64,000 nt of DNA from Kushneria marisflavi (GCF_002157205.1 NZ_CP021358.1:744001-808000); one strand, 5' to 3'; shown: positions 27,736-36,826, counted from the stretch's first letter. Program-made: numbers and translations. Notes: generated by a model not told the origin, from the sequence alone.

Positions 27736-29300
27736 CCCAGTCCAGACTCACTCTGACGACGCCGCTGGCGATCGCCCTGATGGCGGGCAGTGCGGGGGCT
27801 CTGGCAGATGAGCCGCAGTTTGGCGCCAGTCCGAACCTGCCGGACCCACAGCGCGGACTCCTGCCCAACATGACGGTGCCCGAGCAGGCGCCGTGGAATG
27901 ATGACAAGCCGACGGTTCCCGAAGGTTATAGCATCACCGAGATTGCCTCTGACCTGAAGATTCCGCGCCAGACGCTGGTTCTGCCCAACGGTGATATCCT
28001 GGTGGCCGAAGGCAGCGGCGGCCATGCCCCGAAGCTCAAGCCCAAGGATTTCATTGCCGGCATCATCAAGGCGAAAGGCAAGACCTCGGTCAAGGGCGGC
28101 AACCGGCTGACGCTTTTACGAGATGCCGATGGGGATGGCACCTATGAAGAGCAAACCGTGTTCGCCGACGGTCTTGATGCCCCCTACGGTCTGGCGCTGA
28201 TCGATGACCAGCTCTATGTCGCCAATCAGGGCTCGCTGGTGCGCTTTGACTACGAGGATGGCCAGACACAGGCCAGCGGTTCGCCCGAACTGGTGACGCC
28301 GCTGCCTTCCGAGATCAACCACCACTGGACCAAGGCGATGACCGCCAGCCCCGACGGTCAGTATCTGTATGTCGGGATTGGCTCCAACAGCAACATCACC
28401 GAGCGCGGCATGGAAGCCGAAGTCGACCGCGCCGAGATCTGGCAGATTGATCCCGAAACCGGGGCCCATCGAGCCTACGCTACCGGCGTGCGCAACCCGA
28501 CAGCCCTGACCTTCCAGCCGGGCACCAATACGCTCTGGGCAGTCGCCAACGAGCGTGACGAACTCGGCCCGAATCTGGTGCCGGACTATCTGACCTCGAT
28601 TCAGGATGGCGGCTTCTATGGCTGGCCATGGAGCTACTGGGGCCAGCATGTTGATCCGCGTGTCAAACCGGAAAATCCGGAGAAGGTTGAGGCGGCCATC
28701 GCACCCGACTACAGTCTGGCCTCTCACCGTGCGCCGTTGGGTATCGCCTTTTCCAATCCGCAGGTCGGAGGCGAATACAGTGATGGGGTTTTCATCGGCC
28801 AGCACGGCAGCTGGAACCGTGCGGACCCGGTCGGTTACAACGTGGTGTTCGTCCCCTTTGAAAACGGCAAGCCGGCCGGAGACCCGGTGGACTTTGTTTC
28901 GGGCTTTCTGACCGATGACGGCCATACACGCGGACGCCCGGTGGGCGTGAGTGTCGCCCCGGACGGCTCGGTCATCGTCGCTGATGATCTGACCAATGCC
29001 GTATGGCGCGTCACGCGTGATGACGCAGGCTCGGCGCCCTCAGCTTCTGCCGCCTCCAATAACGACAGCAGCACCATGTCGGAGAGCGACTCCAGCATGC
29101 CTGAAACCGAGCCGGCGACGCCTGACGACAAGGCCTTCATGCCCGAAAGCGATTCGGCCACGCCCGATAACAGCACCGACATGCCCGAGACCGAGCCGGC
29201 AACGCCCGACGACAAGGCCATGATGCCCGAGGCGCCCTCAGACACTCCCAATGAGCAGTCCGACGACGCCCGAAAAGAACCTGCCACCACGGCGACCTGA
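27732..29300 (+). CDS. Secreted L-sorbosone/PQQ-type sugar dehydrogenase-like beta-propeller
   Basis: 522 residues. A Sec signal peptide (about 1-25, ending GALA) precedes a beta-propeller of the glucose/sorbosone dehydrogenase family, with PRQTLVLPNGDILVAEGSG, LDAPYGLALIDDQLYVAN, ATGVRNPTALTFQPGTNTLW, RAPLGIAF, IGQHGSWNR and GRPVGVSVAPDGSVIVADD. Such enzymes oxidise sugars in the periplasm, often with PQQ. The last 85 residues are low-complexity (Ser, Pro, Glu, Asp) and contain an exact 13-residue repeat (MPETEPATPDDKA) 28 codons apart. It is translationally coupled to the DUF2231 gene. The substrate is not known. Confidence 0.88.
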   Translation: MTQSRLTLTTPLAIALMAGSAGALADEPQFGASPNLPDPQRGLLPNMTVPEQAPWNDDKPTVPEGYSITEIASDLKIPRQTLVLPNGDILVAEGSGGHAPKLKPKDFIAGIIKAKGKTSVKGGNRLTLLRDADGDGTYEEQTVFADGLDAPYGLALIDDQLYVANQGSLVRFDYEDGQTQASGSPELVTPLPSEINHHWTKAMTASPDGQYLYVGIGSNSNITERGMEAEVDRAEIWQIDPETGAHRAYATGVRNPTALTFQPGTNTLWAVANERDELGPNLVPDYLTSIQDGGFYGWPWSYWGQHVDPRVKPENPEKVEAAIAPDYSLASHRAPLGIAFSNPQVGGEYSDGVFIGQHGSWNRADPVGYNVVFVPFENGKPAGDPVDFVSGFLTDDGHTRGRPVGVSVAPDGSVIVADDLTNAVWRVTRDDAGSAPSASAASNNDSSTMSESDSSMPETEPATPDDKAFMPESDSATPDNSTDMPETEPATPDDKAMMPEAPSDTPNEQSDDARKEPATTAT

Positions 29301-29329
29301 TCACACGGTTCTGACAAGACACCATCCTC

Positions 29330-29363
29330 ATCCCCTGGAGCGAGCGCCCCGGGGGATTTTTTT
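29330..29363 (+). terminator. Terminator of the DUF2231-dehydrogenase operon
   Basis: ATCCCC pairs with GGGGAT around a GC-rich inner part, followed by seven T. Confidence 0.8.
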
Positions 29364-29389
29364 GGCATGGCCGACGCTGAGGAATGCCG

Positions 29390-31114
29390 TTACGAGTGCG
29401 TTTTTGTGTGCTCACCAAGGGCAATGTCCTGTTCACTCAGGACCACCACCTGACGCGGCCACCAGTCGGGGTGATGGTCGCGAATGAACGCCATGAGCTT
29501 TTCGCGGATACTCGCCTCTGCCGCCCAGCCGGACAGCGGATCGACCGTCATCATGAAACAGGTGATGGTCTGTGCCGAGGCGGTCTGCGCAGTGACACTG
29601 CACAGCAATTTGTGATGCTCGATGACGTTTTCCTCGGCCTTCGCAAACTCGAGGAATTTCTCGCGTAGACAGCTCACATCGGCGTTGAGGTGCAACGTCA
29701 GCTCCAGGGTTCGATACTCCATGGTGCTTTTGGCCGACAGATTCTCAAAGGGGCGGGAGGCGAAATAGGTCACCGGCACGATCAGGCGTCGTTCGTTCCA
29801 GACCCGCAGCAGGATATAGGTATAGAAGATACTCTCGACGTAGCACCACTGGCCTTCAAACATCACCAGATCACCGATGCGCAGCGGCTTTGCCAGCGAG
29901 AGCTGAAACGAGGAAATGATGTTGCTCAGCACCGCCTGTCCGGCAATACCTACCAGCACCGCCAGCACGCTGGCCGAGGCAAGAACCGACATGCCCAGCG
30001 TCTCGAAAAGGCGCACCTGACCCAGCACGTAGATCGATACCAGCACGACCATGACAAGAATGATGACGCGACGCAGCGCATAGAGCGTGGTCAAGAGCTT
30101 GCGCTCGTCCCGGGGCTTGGAGTCATCGATTTCGCCGGCCATGCGCCGGGTCATGTGCAGCATGAAGGTATCGATCAAGCGCAGGGCAATCATCCCGACG
30201 CCCCAAGCCATGACGATGGTGAGCGTCACCCGCAGCGTGGTGGCCACCACGGCCGAGAATGACACCACAAAATCCAGCAGGGTCTGCGTCACCAGCGCCA
30301 TGACAATCAGCGCCACCGGGCTTCGAATCTGGGTAAAGAAGATGCTGGGTGAGCCGGAGGGCAGCCAGCGCGTAATGACCGTCATGACCAGGTGCACGCC
30401 CTTGCCGATCAGGCCGATCGCCAGCAGTACCAGCGGAATGGCGATCCATTCCCAGAGTCTCAACAGTCCGAAATTCTGCTTCAGCGGCTCCGGAATATAA
30501 TCCTCGAAACGCGAAGGGCCGTATCGATCATAAAGCACGGGAATCGATGACACGCTTTCCGGCGTGATCAGCCAGACCGGCTCCTCCTCCCCCACCCGGT
30601 AGCGCCCCAGACGGATGTCATAGGCATCATTACCCGCCTCGAGCGAGGCCAGCTCGATATCCCGGCGCATTCTGCCGGCACGCGGGTCCTTGCCGGAGAC
30701 ATCCTCGATCATGCCATCCGGGCGCGCCGAGAGCGTGGAGATATTGAGCCACTTGCCGCGCCTGAATACCTCAGCCAATTGTCGGGCCAGCTCCCCGCCC
30801 CGTGCGCGCTGCTCGCGCGGCGAAAGATCGGCGAGGTTGAGAATGTGCGCGGCCCCTTCATAGTCGCCCTTTTCGGTCAGGCGCATGAAATGACGCATCG
30901 TCTCGCGTGGCGTACGAAGATTTGTCTGATCGACGCTCTCATTGAGCCCGACATTCAGGGCATTGACCTCGTACCAGCCTTCCGCCTCACTGTCGCTGCC
31001 ACTACCGCCTTCCTGTGCCATGCAAAGGCTTGAAAATACCAGCGCTGCCAGCGCCACCAGCCACCATCGGGGCCTTTTTATCGTCATGCCTGCGTTACCG
31101 GGTTCGTGAATCAT
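29390..31114 (-). CDS. MscS-family mechanosensitive channel with periplasmic N-domain
   Basis: About 574 residues. A signal peptide (WWLVALAALVFSSLCMAQ) is followed by a periplasmic domain of about 190 residues, several membrane helices, and an MscS core with the pore-lining pattern LVGIAGQAVLSNIISSFQLS and LAKPLRIGDLV, then a C-terminal beta/alpha domain. Such channels release solutes on osmotic downshift. The start at 31114 has GAGG 9 bp upstream; the ATG at 31087, directly before the signal core, is an alternative. It is divergent from the DUF2252 gene. Confidence 0.88.
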   Translation of the reverse strand: MIHEPGNAGMTIKRPRWWLVALAALVFSSLCMAQEGGSGSDSEAEGWYEVNALNVGLNESVDQTNLRTPRETMRHFMRLTEKGDYEGAAHILNLADLSPREQRARGGELARQLAEVFRRGKWLNISTLSARPDGMIEDVSGKDPRAGRMRRDIELASLEAGNDAYDIRLGRYRVGEEEPVWLITPESVSSIPVLYDRYGPSRFEDYIPEPLKQNFGLLRLWEWIAIPLVLLAIGLIGKGVHLVMTVITRWLPSGSPSIFFTQIRSPVALIVMALVTQTLLDFVVSFSAVVATTLRVTLTIVMAWGVGMIALRLIDTFMLHMTRRMAGEIDDSKPRDERKLLTTLYALRRVIILVMVVLVSIYVLGQVRLFETLGMSVLASASVLAVLVGIAGQAVLSNIISSFQLSLAKPLRIGDLVMFEGQWCYVESIFYTYILLRVWNERRLIVPVTYFASRPFENLSAKSTMEYRTLELTLHLNADVSCLREKFLEFAKAEENVIEHHKLLCSVTAQTASAQTITCFMMTVDPLSGWAAEASIREKLMAFIRDHHPDWWPRQVVVLSEQDIALGEHTKTHS

Positions 31115-31252
31115 CCATGAAAGCCTCTGCCCGAACATTTCCTCCCGGACAGTGCCCGCCAAACGAGCGCCTGGCGCATCAATCGACCATGCTGGATAGT
31201 ATCTCAGCAATGCCCTGACAGCCCGCACAAACAAGGCCTTCCGGAGGTGAGC

Positions 31253-32758
31253 ATGACCGACATGACGGAACAAACACGCCAGTCACTCTACGAGCAGGCA
31301 CGCCAGCGCGGGATCGAGGGGCGTTCATCGATGAACAAGGCAGAACTGGCTTCAGCGCTCAAGGACCACAGCGCCTCGCCCCATTCAAGCGTCGGCACAC
31401 GTCTGGAAACCTTTCGCCGACTGGCCAATGCCGTGGCCGGCGGTGAATTCATCCTGCGTCCGCGGGTACTGACCGGTCTTGATCGCCGCCTGCACGTGCG
31501 CCAGACCCTGCGCGAGGATCATCAGACCCGCATTGCCGATGGCAGCGAGGAGACCGAGCTCAAGTTCAATCAGCTCTCCGACTCGCTCTTTTCCTTCTTT
31601 CGCGGAACGGCGCTGCTGTTTTATCGCGACATGGCCGGAGATGACGGCTGGATGCCGACCGTACTGGCGCTGGGCGACGTGCATCCCGAGAACTTCGGCG
31701 TGATGCCCAACGTCGACAACGTACCGATCTTTTCGGTCAACGACTTCGACGAAGCCTATTACGCACCGTTCACCTGGGACCTCAAGCGCGGCGCTACCGG
31801 CTTCATGATTGCCGCCGAGACCGAAGGTGAGCTCAAGCGCAAGCACCGGACCAGGGTCGTGCGTCATTTCATCGAAGGCTATATCGACGCCATGCAGCGT
31901 CTGGCCCGGGACGGCACCGAGCAGGATGAGGAGATGCGCCTTGACAATGCTCCGAAGCTGATTCGCAAGCTGTTCAAGGAGGCCCACGAGGCGCGCGCCG
32001 ACTGGCTGAAGGAGGATTATCTCGATGAGAGCGGTCAGCGCTTTCGCTCCACCGACAAGCTGGTGCCCATTTCCACTCGCCGCGATGAGTTTCAGCGGAT
32101 CACCGACCGGCTGATCAAGAACAATGCCATCGAGGTCCCGCCGCGCGCCATCGCGCCTGATGGCACCGCCATGCGCGTCAAGGATGTGGCCATCCGGCGC
32201 GGTCAGGGCACCGCCTCATTGGGGCTGGACCGCTATTACGTGCTCATCGAAGGCCCACAGGGTGACGGTACCGATGATCTGATCATCGAATACAAGCAGG
32301 CCCGACGTTCGGCGCTGGCCGGGCTGGTGCCCCATACCGGGCATGAGATGGACACCCGCGCCGAACGCATCACCCACGCCCAGGCCGTGCATCTGATTCG
32401 GGGCGACCGGTTCTACGGGCACGTCGAGTTTGATGGGCGCAGCTACATGTCTCGCGAGCGCGCGCCCTTTCGCGACAGCATCGACCTGGACGATCTGTCC
32501 AAAAAGGAGTGGAAGCAGTACGCCCGCATTTGCGGTCAGGTGCTGGCCGGCGTACACGCCCTGTCCGATGAAGCAGGCAAGGTGGATTACGACATCGAGC
32601 CGGCCATCATCGAGGCCATTGGCCCGGTGGCGCTGTTTACCGAGGATATGGTGGCCTTTGCCGAAGAAGCCGCCGATCGTGTGCGCCGCGATCACGACCT
32701 GTTCCGGGAGGATCACGCCCGCGGCGCCTTTACGCAGCTGGACCGGGTCTATCGATGA
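31253..32758 (+). CDS. DUF2252 protein with N-terminal SAP/Rho-N-like segment
   Basis: 501 residues. The main body is DUF2252, with LALGDVHPENFGVMPN and FSVNDFDEAYYAP resembling the catalytic and metal-binding loops of aminoglycoside phosphotransferase-like kinases, and GQVLAGVHALSDEAGKVDY later. The first 45 residues (SLYEQARQRGIEGRSSMNKA, then ELASALKDH) look like a small SAP/Rho-N-type nucleic-acid-binding helix pair. The ATG at 31253 follows GGAGG at 5 bp. The family's function is unknown; a kinase-like role is inference. Confidence 0.85.
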   Translation: MTDMTEQTRQSLYEQARQRGIEGRSSMNKAELASALKDHSASPHSSVGTRLETFRRLANAVAGGEFILRPRVLTGLDRRLHVRQTLREDHQTRIADGSEETELKFNQLSDSLFSFFRGTALLFYRDMAGDDGWMPTVLALGDVHPENFGVMPNVDNVPIFSVNDFDEAYYAPFTWDLKRGATGFMIAAETEGELKRKHRTRVVRHFIEGYIDAMQRLARDGTEQDEEMRLDNAPKLIRKLFKEAHEARADWLKEDYLDESGQRFRSTDKLVPISTRRDEFQRITDRLIKNNAIEVPPRAIAPDGTAMRVKDVAIRRGQGTASLGLDRYYVLIEGPQGDGTDDLIIEYKQARRSALAGLVPHTGHEMDTRAERITHAQAVHLIRGDRFYGHVEFDGRSYMSRERAPFRDSIDLDDLSKKEWKQYARICGQVLAGVHALSDEAGKVDYDIEPAIIEAIGPVALFTEDMVAFAEEAADRVRRDHDLFREDHARGAFTQLDRVYR

Positions 32759-32949
32759 ACCTGCCGCTGGCATGTACCTCCAGTCGAATCAGGACTGTGG
32801 CCCGGAGGAGCCGCCATGCAGTGCCCGGTTACCCCAGCTTTGTAACAAATCCTGGGTGATGGCGGCGATTTTCAAGTCGTCATCAAGCTCATGAAGCTTC
32901 AGCCCATGGTTCAATTTTTCATTATCAGTCCCAGCGGAGTCAGTCGATC

Positions 32950-34014
32950 GTGTCCTTTTTAAACCCGTTTATCGAAAGGCTGCGTATTCATCCTCTCATT
33001 CAGGCGCCCATGGCCGGCGTTTCAACGCCTGAACTGGCCGCTGCAGTCTCCAATGCAGGCGGCCTGGGGTCACTCGGCATCGGCGCCAGCAGTGTCTCCA
33101 GCGCTCGACAAATGATCGAGCAGACCGCATCGCTGACGACGCGCCCCTTCAACGTCAACGTTTTCTGTCATGAATCTGCCCAACGAAACACCCATCAGGA
33201 AATCGCCTGGCTTGAACACCTCAGACCACTGTTTGCCGAGTGCGGGGCAGAGCTGCCAACGGCGCTTGAGGAAATCTATCCGAGCTTTCTTCATGACGAG
33301 CACGCCCAGAAGATGCTGATTGAAACGCGACCGGCCGTGGTCAGCTTCCACTTCGGACTACCCTCTGCCAAGAAAATCCGGGCCCTGCAGGAGGCCGGCA
33401 TTCTGGTCATGGCCACCGCCACCAGCACCGATGAAGCGCGACTGGCTCAGCAGCAGGGGGTGGATGCCATCGTGGCTCAGGGCATTGAGGCGGGGGGCCA
33501 TCGTGGCCTGTTCGACCCGACGTGCACGGATGAGCAACTCACTACCGCGGTGCTCGTTCGCCTGCTCGTCAGCGAGCTTGAGGTGCCCATCATTGCGGCC
33601 GGCGGCCTCATGGATGGTCATGCCATCAGAGGCATGCTTGAAATGGGCGCGGCGGCCGCTCAGCTGGGGACCGCCTTTATCCTGTGTTCCGAATCGGCAG
33701 CCAATGAGGGGTATCGCGCCAGTCTCAAAAGCGAACGCGCCGCTACCACGCGCCTGACGTCAGCCCTGTCGGGGCGACCGGCCCGTGGCATCCATAACCG
33801 ATTCATTGCCCATGCCGAGCAGGCGGTCGGTCTCGAACCGGCGGCTTATCCCGTGGCCTACGACGCCGCCAAACGGCTGAACGCTGCCGCCCGTCATCTC
33901 GGGCATCATGAATTCGCCGCCCACTGGGCAGGCCAGGGCGCGCCACTGGCACGAGAGCTACCGGCAGCCCAACTGGTCTCGACACTGATGCAGGAACTGA
34001 CGCGCCAGCGGTGA
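32950..34014 (+). CDS. Nitronate monooxygenase family (class I)
   Basis: 354-residue FMN-dependent TIM-barrel enzyme of the nitronate monooxygenase/2-nitropropane dioxygenase family, which oxidises alkyl nitronates. Family blocks: IQAPMAGVSTPELAAAVSNA, GGLGSLG, VSFHFGLP, and AQGIEAGGHRG with the catalytic His, then IIAAGGLMDG and GAAAAQLGTAFI for FMN phosphate binding. The start is a GTG with GGAG about 12 bp upstream; no better start is evident. It stands alone; the natural substrate may differ. Confidence 0.9.
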   Translation: MSFLNPFIERLRIHPLIQAPMAGVSTPELAAAVSNAGGLGSLGIGASSVSSARQMIEQTASLTTRPFNVNVFCHESAQRNTHQEIAWLEHLRPLFAECGAELPTALEEIYPSFLHDEHAQKMLIETRPAVVSFHFGLPSAKKIRALQEAGILVMATATSTDEARLAQQQGVDAIVAQGIEAGGHRGLFDPTCTDEQLTTAVLVRLLVSELEVPIIAAGGLMDGHAIRGMLEMGAAAAQLGTAFILCSESAANEGYRASLKSERAATTRLTSALSGRPARGIHNRFIAHAEQAVGLEPAAYPVAYDAAKRLNAAARHLGHHEFAAHWAGQGAPLARELPAAQLVSTLMQELTRQR

Positions 34015-34048
34015 TGCTGTCAGGCGTGTCGTGGTGCTCGAGCAGCCC

Positions 34049-34213
34049 TTACGCGCCTGTCAGCACGATAATACTCCCCGCCAGCAGCAGCCCGGCGCCC
34101 ACCAGCGCGGCACGAAAGGTACGCACATAGAGCCCCATGGCCACCATACCGACCCCGATGGGCAATAGAATCACCCCGGCAACGAACAACCCGTCCAGCA
34201 ATAGCGTTTCCAT
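34049..34213 (-). CDS. Small two-helix membrane protein, unknown
   Basis: 54 residues, almost wholly hydrophobic, forming two predicted membrane helices around a short polar turn (LYVRTF). The ATG at 34213 has GGGAGG 5 bp upstream, which gives fair support to this being translated. An in-frame start at 34252 adds 13 polar residues with less support. No family recognised. Confidence 0.6.
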   Translation of the reverse strand: METLLLDGLFVAGVILLPIGVGMVAMGLYVRTFRAALVGAGLLLAGSIIVLTGA

Positions 34214-34263
34214 GTCAGCCTCCCGGCCAGGCCACGATGAAGCCTTCTTCAAGGATAGTCCTC

Positions 34264-34413
34264 ATGTCTGCCAGCACATTAGGCCTGTGCGACTACCGCG
34301 CCGGTGACACCGGCACCCCGCTCACGATCCTTCAGCGCACCGTGCACGAGGTCGTCTCACGGCATCACTTCACGGGCAGGTTGACCGGCAGATGCTCTCG
34401 ATACCGGTGGTGA
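34264..34413 (+). pseudogene. GNAT acetyltransferase remnant (N-terminal fragment)
   Basis: From the ATG at 34264, about 36 codons (CDYRAGDTGTPLTILQRTVH and on) align with the N terminus of the intact GNAT gene at 36335 (RDYRTGDADTTLTIFQRAVR). By hand count about 60 of 83 aligned bases from the GACTAC motif match. Similarity ends near 34372; the frame stops at 34413 without the acetyl-CoA-binding motif. It is therefore a truncated paralogue, not a functional enzyme, and lies next to a tandem repeat at 34422-34478. Confidence 0.75.
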
Positions 34414-34421
34414 TCCATCGT

Positions 34422-34478
34422 CAGCGATGACCTATCGATTCAGTGATGACCGATCGATTCAGCGATGACCTATCAATA
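34422..34478. repeat. Three tandem copies of a 19-bp repeat
   Basis: Unit CAGCGATGACCTATCGATT at 34422-34440, then CAGTGATGACCGATCGATT and CAGCGATGACCTATCAATA. The copies differ at two to three positions. The third copy runs over the stop codon of the minus-strand LysR gene (34473-34475). Confidence 0.9.
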
Positions 34479-35354
34479 GTGACGTACGTGTTCCATCAGC
34501 GCGCGGAGTTTCGGCGTTACCGTATGGCGGCTCGGATAATAGAGATAGAAGCCGGCGAAAGGCGGTAACCAGTCATCGAGCACCGTCACCAGCTGGCCGC
34601 GCTCGATCCAGGGTAGAAACGTCTCCTCCATGCCGAACGTCATTCCGCCACCGGCCAGGGCGACACGAATCATCAGCAGCATGTCATTGGTGGTCAATCG
34701 TGGATCGACCGCCACGGCAAACGCACGCCCTTCACGTTCGAACTCCCATCGATAGGGGGTCATTTCAGGTGAGGGACGCCATCCAATACAGCGATGGGCT
34801 GCCAGATCCCGGGGATGCTGTGGCACGCCACAACGCGCCAGATAATCCGGCGTGGCAACGGCGACCTGACGCTGCTCGCCGGTCAGGGGCATCGCGATCA
34901 TATCCTGATCGATCACCTCTCCCAGCCTGATGCCCGCATCAAAGCCGCCAGCAACAATATCGAACGTCTCATCCGTCACGGTGACATCCAGCATGATATG
35001 AGGATGTTGTTCGATAAAGGTTGCAATCAATGGCCCTGACAGAAACCGCTCCGCGATCGATGTTGCCGTGACCCTTAAAAGCCCGCGAGGCAGGGCCGGT
35101 ACATCGCGGGTGGCGTCCAGTACCGCCTCGATCTCGGTCATCGGGTCAGACAGCGCACTCAATAACCGCTCGCCTTCTTCGGTCAGCCGCACGCTACGTG
35201 TTGTGCGATTGAAAAGCGGCTTTCCCAGCGAGTGCTCAAGTCGCCGGATGCCCTGACTGACCGCCGAGCGTGTCACGCCCAGCCGGTCAGCAGCGGCCCT
35301 GAAGTTGCCTGCCTGAGCCACGGCGAAAAATATCGTCAGAAGATTGAGATCCAT
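34473..35354 (-). CDS. LysR-family transcriptional regulator
   Basis: 293 residues. The N-terminal winged helix is clear (FFAVAQAGNFRAAADRLGVT, RSAVSQGIRRLEHSLGKPLF), followed by an effector-binding domain of the CrgA/DsdC type (LRVTATSIAERFLSGPLI). It is divergent from the SDR gene with 126 bp between, so the SDR gene is its likely target; an exact dyad lies in that gap (35440-35456). The 3' end overlaps a 19-bp tandem repeat. Confidence 0.92.
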   Translation of the reverse strand: MDLNLLTIFFAVAQAGNFRAAADRLGVTRSAVSQGIRRLEHSLGKPLFNRTTRSVRLTEEGERLLSALSDPMTEIEAVLDATRDVPALPRGLLRVTATSIAERFLSGPLIATFIEQHPHIMLDVTVTDETFDIVAGGFDAGIRLGEVIDQDMIAMPLTGEQRQVAVATPDYLARCGVPQHPRDLAAHRCIGWRPSPEMTPYRWEFEREGRAFAVAVDPRLTTNDMLLMIRVALAGGGMTFGMEETFLPWIERGQLVTVLDDWLPPFAGFYLYYPSRHTVTPKLRALMEHVRHY

Positions 35355-35439
35355 GCCGATTGGAAAGCCCCGCTAACCATTGAGTCCAGTCGTCAGCATA
35401 TTCTGGTTAACCCTTCTGCGCATTACGCTTTGACCTTGC

Positions 35440-35456
35440 GAAGTGAACGTCACTTC
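35440..35456. promoter_or_regulatory. Perfect dyad GAAGTGA-ACG-TCACTTC
   Basis: Seven-bp arms around a 3-bp centre, four bp after a -35-like TTGACC (35430-35435) and 24 bp before the SDR start codon. It is a plausible operator in the lysR-SDR divergent promoter region. The site's shape is closer to MerR/TetR-type dyads than to the T-N11-A sites typical of LysR proteins. Confidence 0.5.
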
Positions 35457-35480
35457 ATGTCAAACCCGCGGGAGAGCAGC

Positions 35481-36212
35481 ATGAATATTGTCGGAAAGGT
35501 CGTTTTGGTTACCGGTGCCAGCAGCGGCATTGGAGAAGGCATCGCCCGGGAGCTGGCAGCCGCAGGCGCCTGCGTGCTATTGGGTGCACGACGCACGGAC
35601 AGACTTGAGCGCATCGCAGGCGACCTCCGCAAAAGCGGCGGCATTGTCGAAGTACGCCCACTGGATGTCACAAGCAGAGAGGCGATGCAGGGCTTTGCAC
35701 AGGCGGCACTGGATCTGTGGGGACGCATCGATGTGCTGATCAACAATGCCGGCATTATGCCCCTGTCGCCGCTTTCGGCCTGCAAGATGGATGAATGGGA
35801 AGCCATGGTGGAGATCAACATCAAGGGGGTTCTGTGGGGCATTGGCGCGGTCCTGCCGGTGATGGAGCGCCAGCAGGCGGGACAGATCATCAACATCGCC
35901 TCCATCGGGGCTCTGCAGGTGATGCCCACCTCGGCGGTGTACTCTGCCACCAAGTTCGCCGTGCGCGCGATATCCGACGGGCTGCGCCAGGAGAGCACCT
36001 ACCTGCGGGTAACCTGCGTCAATCCCGGCGTCGTCGAAAGTGAACTGGCCTCGACCATCACCCACGAGGACACCGCTGACGTTATTGCGAGCTATCGTGA
36101 AGTCGCGCTTAAGCCTGCCGATATCGCACGCGCCGTACGTCAGGTGATCGAGGCTCCTGAAAGCGTCGACACCACCGAAATCACCCTTCGCCCGACAGCC
36201 TCGGGCAAGTGA
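35481..36212 (+). CDS. Short-chain dehydrogenase/reductase (SDR)
   Basis: 243 residues of the classical SDR family. The NAD(P)-binding motif TGASSGIG is at 11-18 with ARRTDR following (basic residues favour NADP), NNAG at 88-91, and the catalytic Ser141, Tyr154 and Lys158 in YSATK. GGGAG lies 7 bp before the ATG at 35481; an ATG at 35457 is less supported. Substrate unknown. It is divergently paired with a LysR regulator. Confidence 0.92.
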   Translation: MNIVGKVVLVTGASSGIGEGIARELAAAGACVLLGARRTDRLERIAGDLRKSGGIVEVRPLDVTSREAMQGFAQAALDLWGRIDVLINNAGIMPLSPLSACKMDEWEAMVEINIKGVLWGIGAVLPVMERQQAGQIINIASIGALQVMPTSAVYSATKFAVRAISDGLRQESTYLRVTCVNPGVVESELASTITHEDTADVIASYREVALKPADIARAVRQVIEAPESVDTTEITLRPTASGK

Positions 36213-36228
36213 TCACGCCATCCCGGTC

Positions 36229-36255
36229 TTGCACCAGGGTTGGGTGTCTTATAAT
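36229..36255 (+). promoter_or_regulatory. Putative sigma-70 promoter of the GNAT gene
   Basis: Exact -10 TATAAT at 36250-36255 with TTGCAC at 36229-36234 as a -35 candidate (15-bp spacer, short; CTTGCA gives 16). It lies 80 bp upstream of the acetyltransferase start. Confidence 0.5.
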
Positions 36256-36334
36256 GGCACCCAGCCCTGCTTGATGGCCGTTTGCCCTGCTTCCCCCATG
36301 TCCCCACTGACGTCGTCGCTGCAGGATAATGTTT

Positions 36335-36826
36335 ATGGCCACCGACTTTTGCATCCGCGATTACCGCACCGGTGACGCTGATACCACACTCACGATCTTC
36401 CAGCGTGCCGTGCGCGAGGTGGCCTCACAGGACTACACCCCAGCTGAAATCGAGGCGTGGGCCGGCCATATCGATCGTAACGTCTGGGCCAACAGCCTTG
36501 AACGCCAGTTCACCCGGATTGCGACGCGAGGGGACACACCGGCAGGCTTTGCCAGCCTCACCGATCACGGACATCTCGACATGCTGTTTGTCAGTCCCGA
36601 GCATCAACGCTGCGGCGTGGCCAGCCGGTTATTGAGTACTGCCGAGCAGGCGGCTCGCCAGCGCGGCATAATCCGATTAACGACCGAGGCGAGCCTCAAT
36701 GCCCTGCCCTTTTTCCAGGCCCAGGGTTTTGAGATTGTGAAGGCACAGGAGATTGAACGACGCGGTCAGATATTAAGAAATTATCGAATGGAGAAGGCGC
36801 TACACCCCGCCGGCAATGCTGGCTGA
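36335..36826 (+). CDS. GNAT-family N-acetyltransferase
   Basis: 163 residues. GNAT motif A is LDMLFVSPEHQRCGVASRLL, motif B TTEASLNALPFFQAQGFEIV, and the C-terminal strand ends in LRNYRMEKAL. The set resembles YafP-like acetyltransferases. AGGA lies 8 bp before the ATG at 36335; the ATG at 36329 is too close to it. A truncated paralogue of its N terminus lies 2 kb upstream (34264), so the gene was duplicated around the LysR-SDR pair. Substrate unknown. Confidence 0.9.
   Translation: MATDFCIRDYRTGDADTTLTIFQRAVREVASQDYTPAEIEAWAGHIDRNVWANSLERQFTRIATRGDTPAGFASLTDHGHLDMLFVSPEHQRCGVASRLLSTAEQAARQRGIIRLTTEASLNALPFFQAQGFEIVKAQEIERRGQILRNYRMEKALHPAGNAG

Noticed and set aside
34422..34478. CRISPR-like repeat
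   Set aside because: The three 19-bp units are directly adjacent with no spacers.
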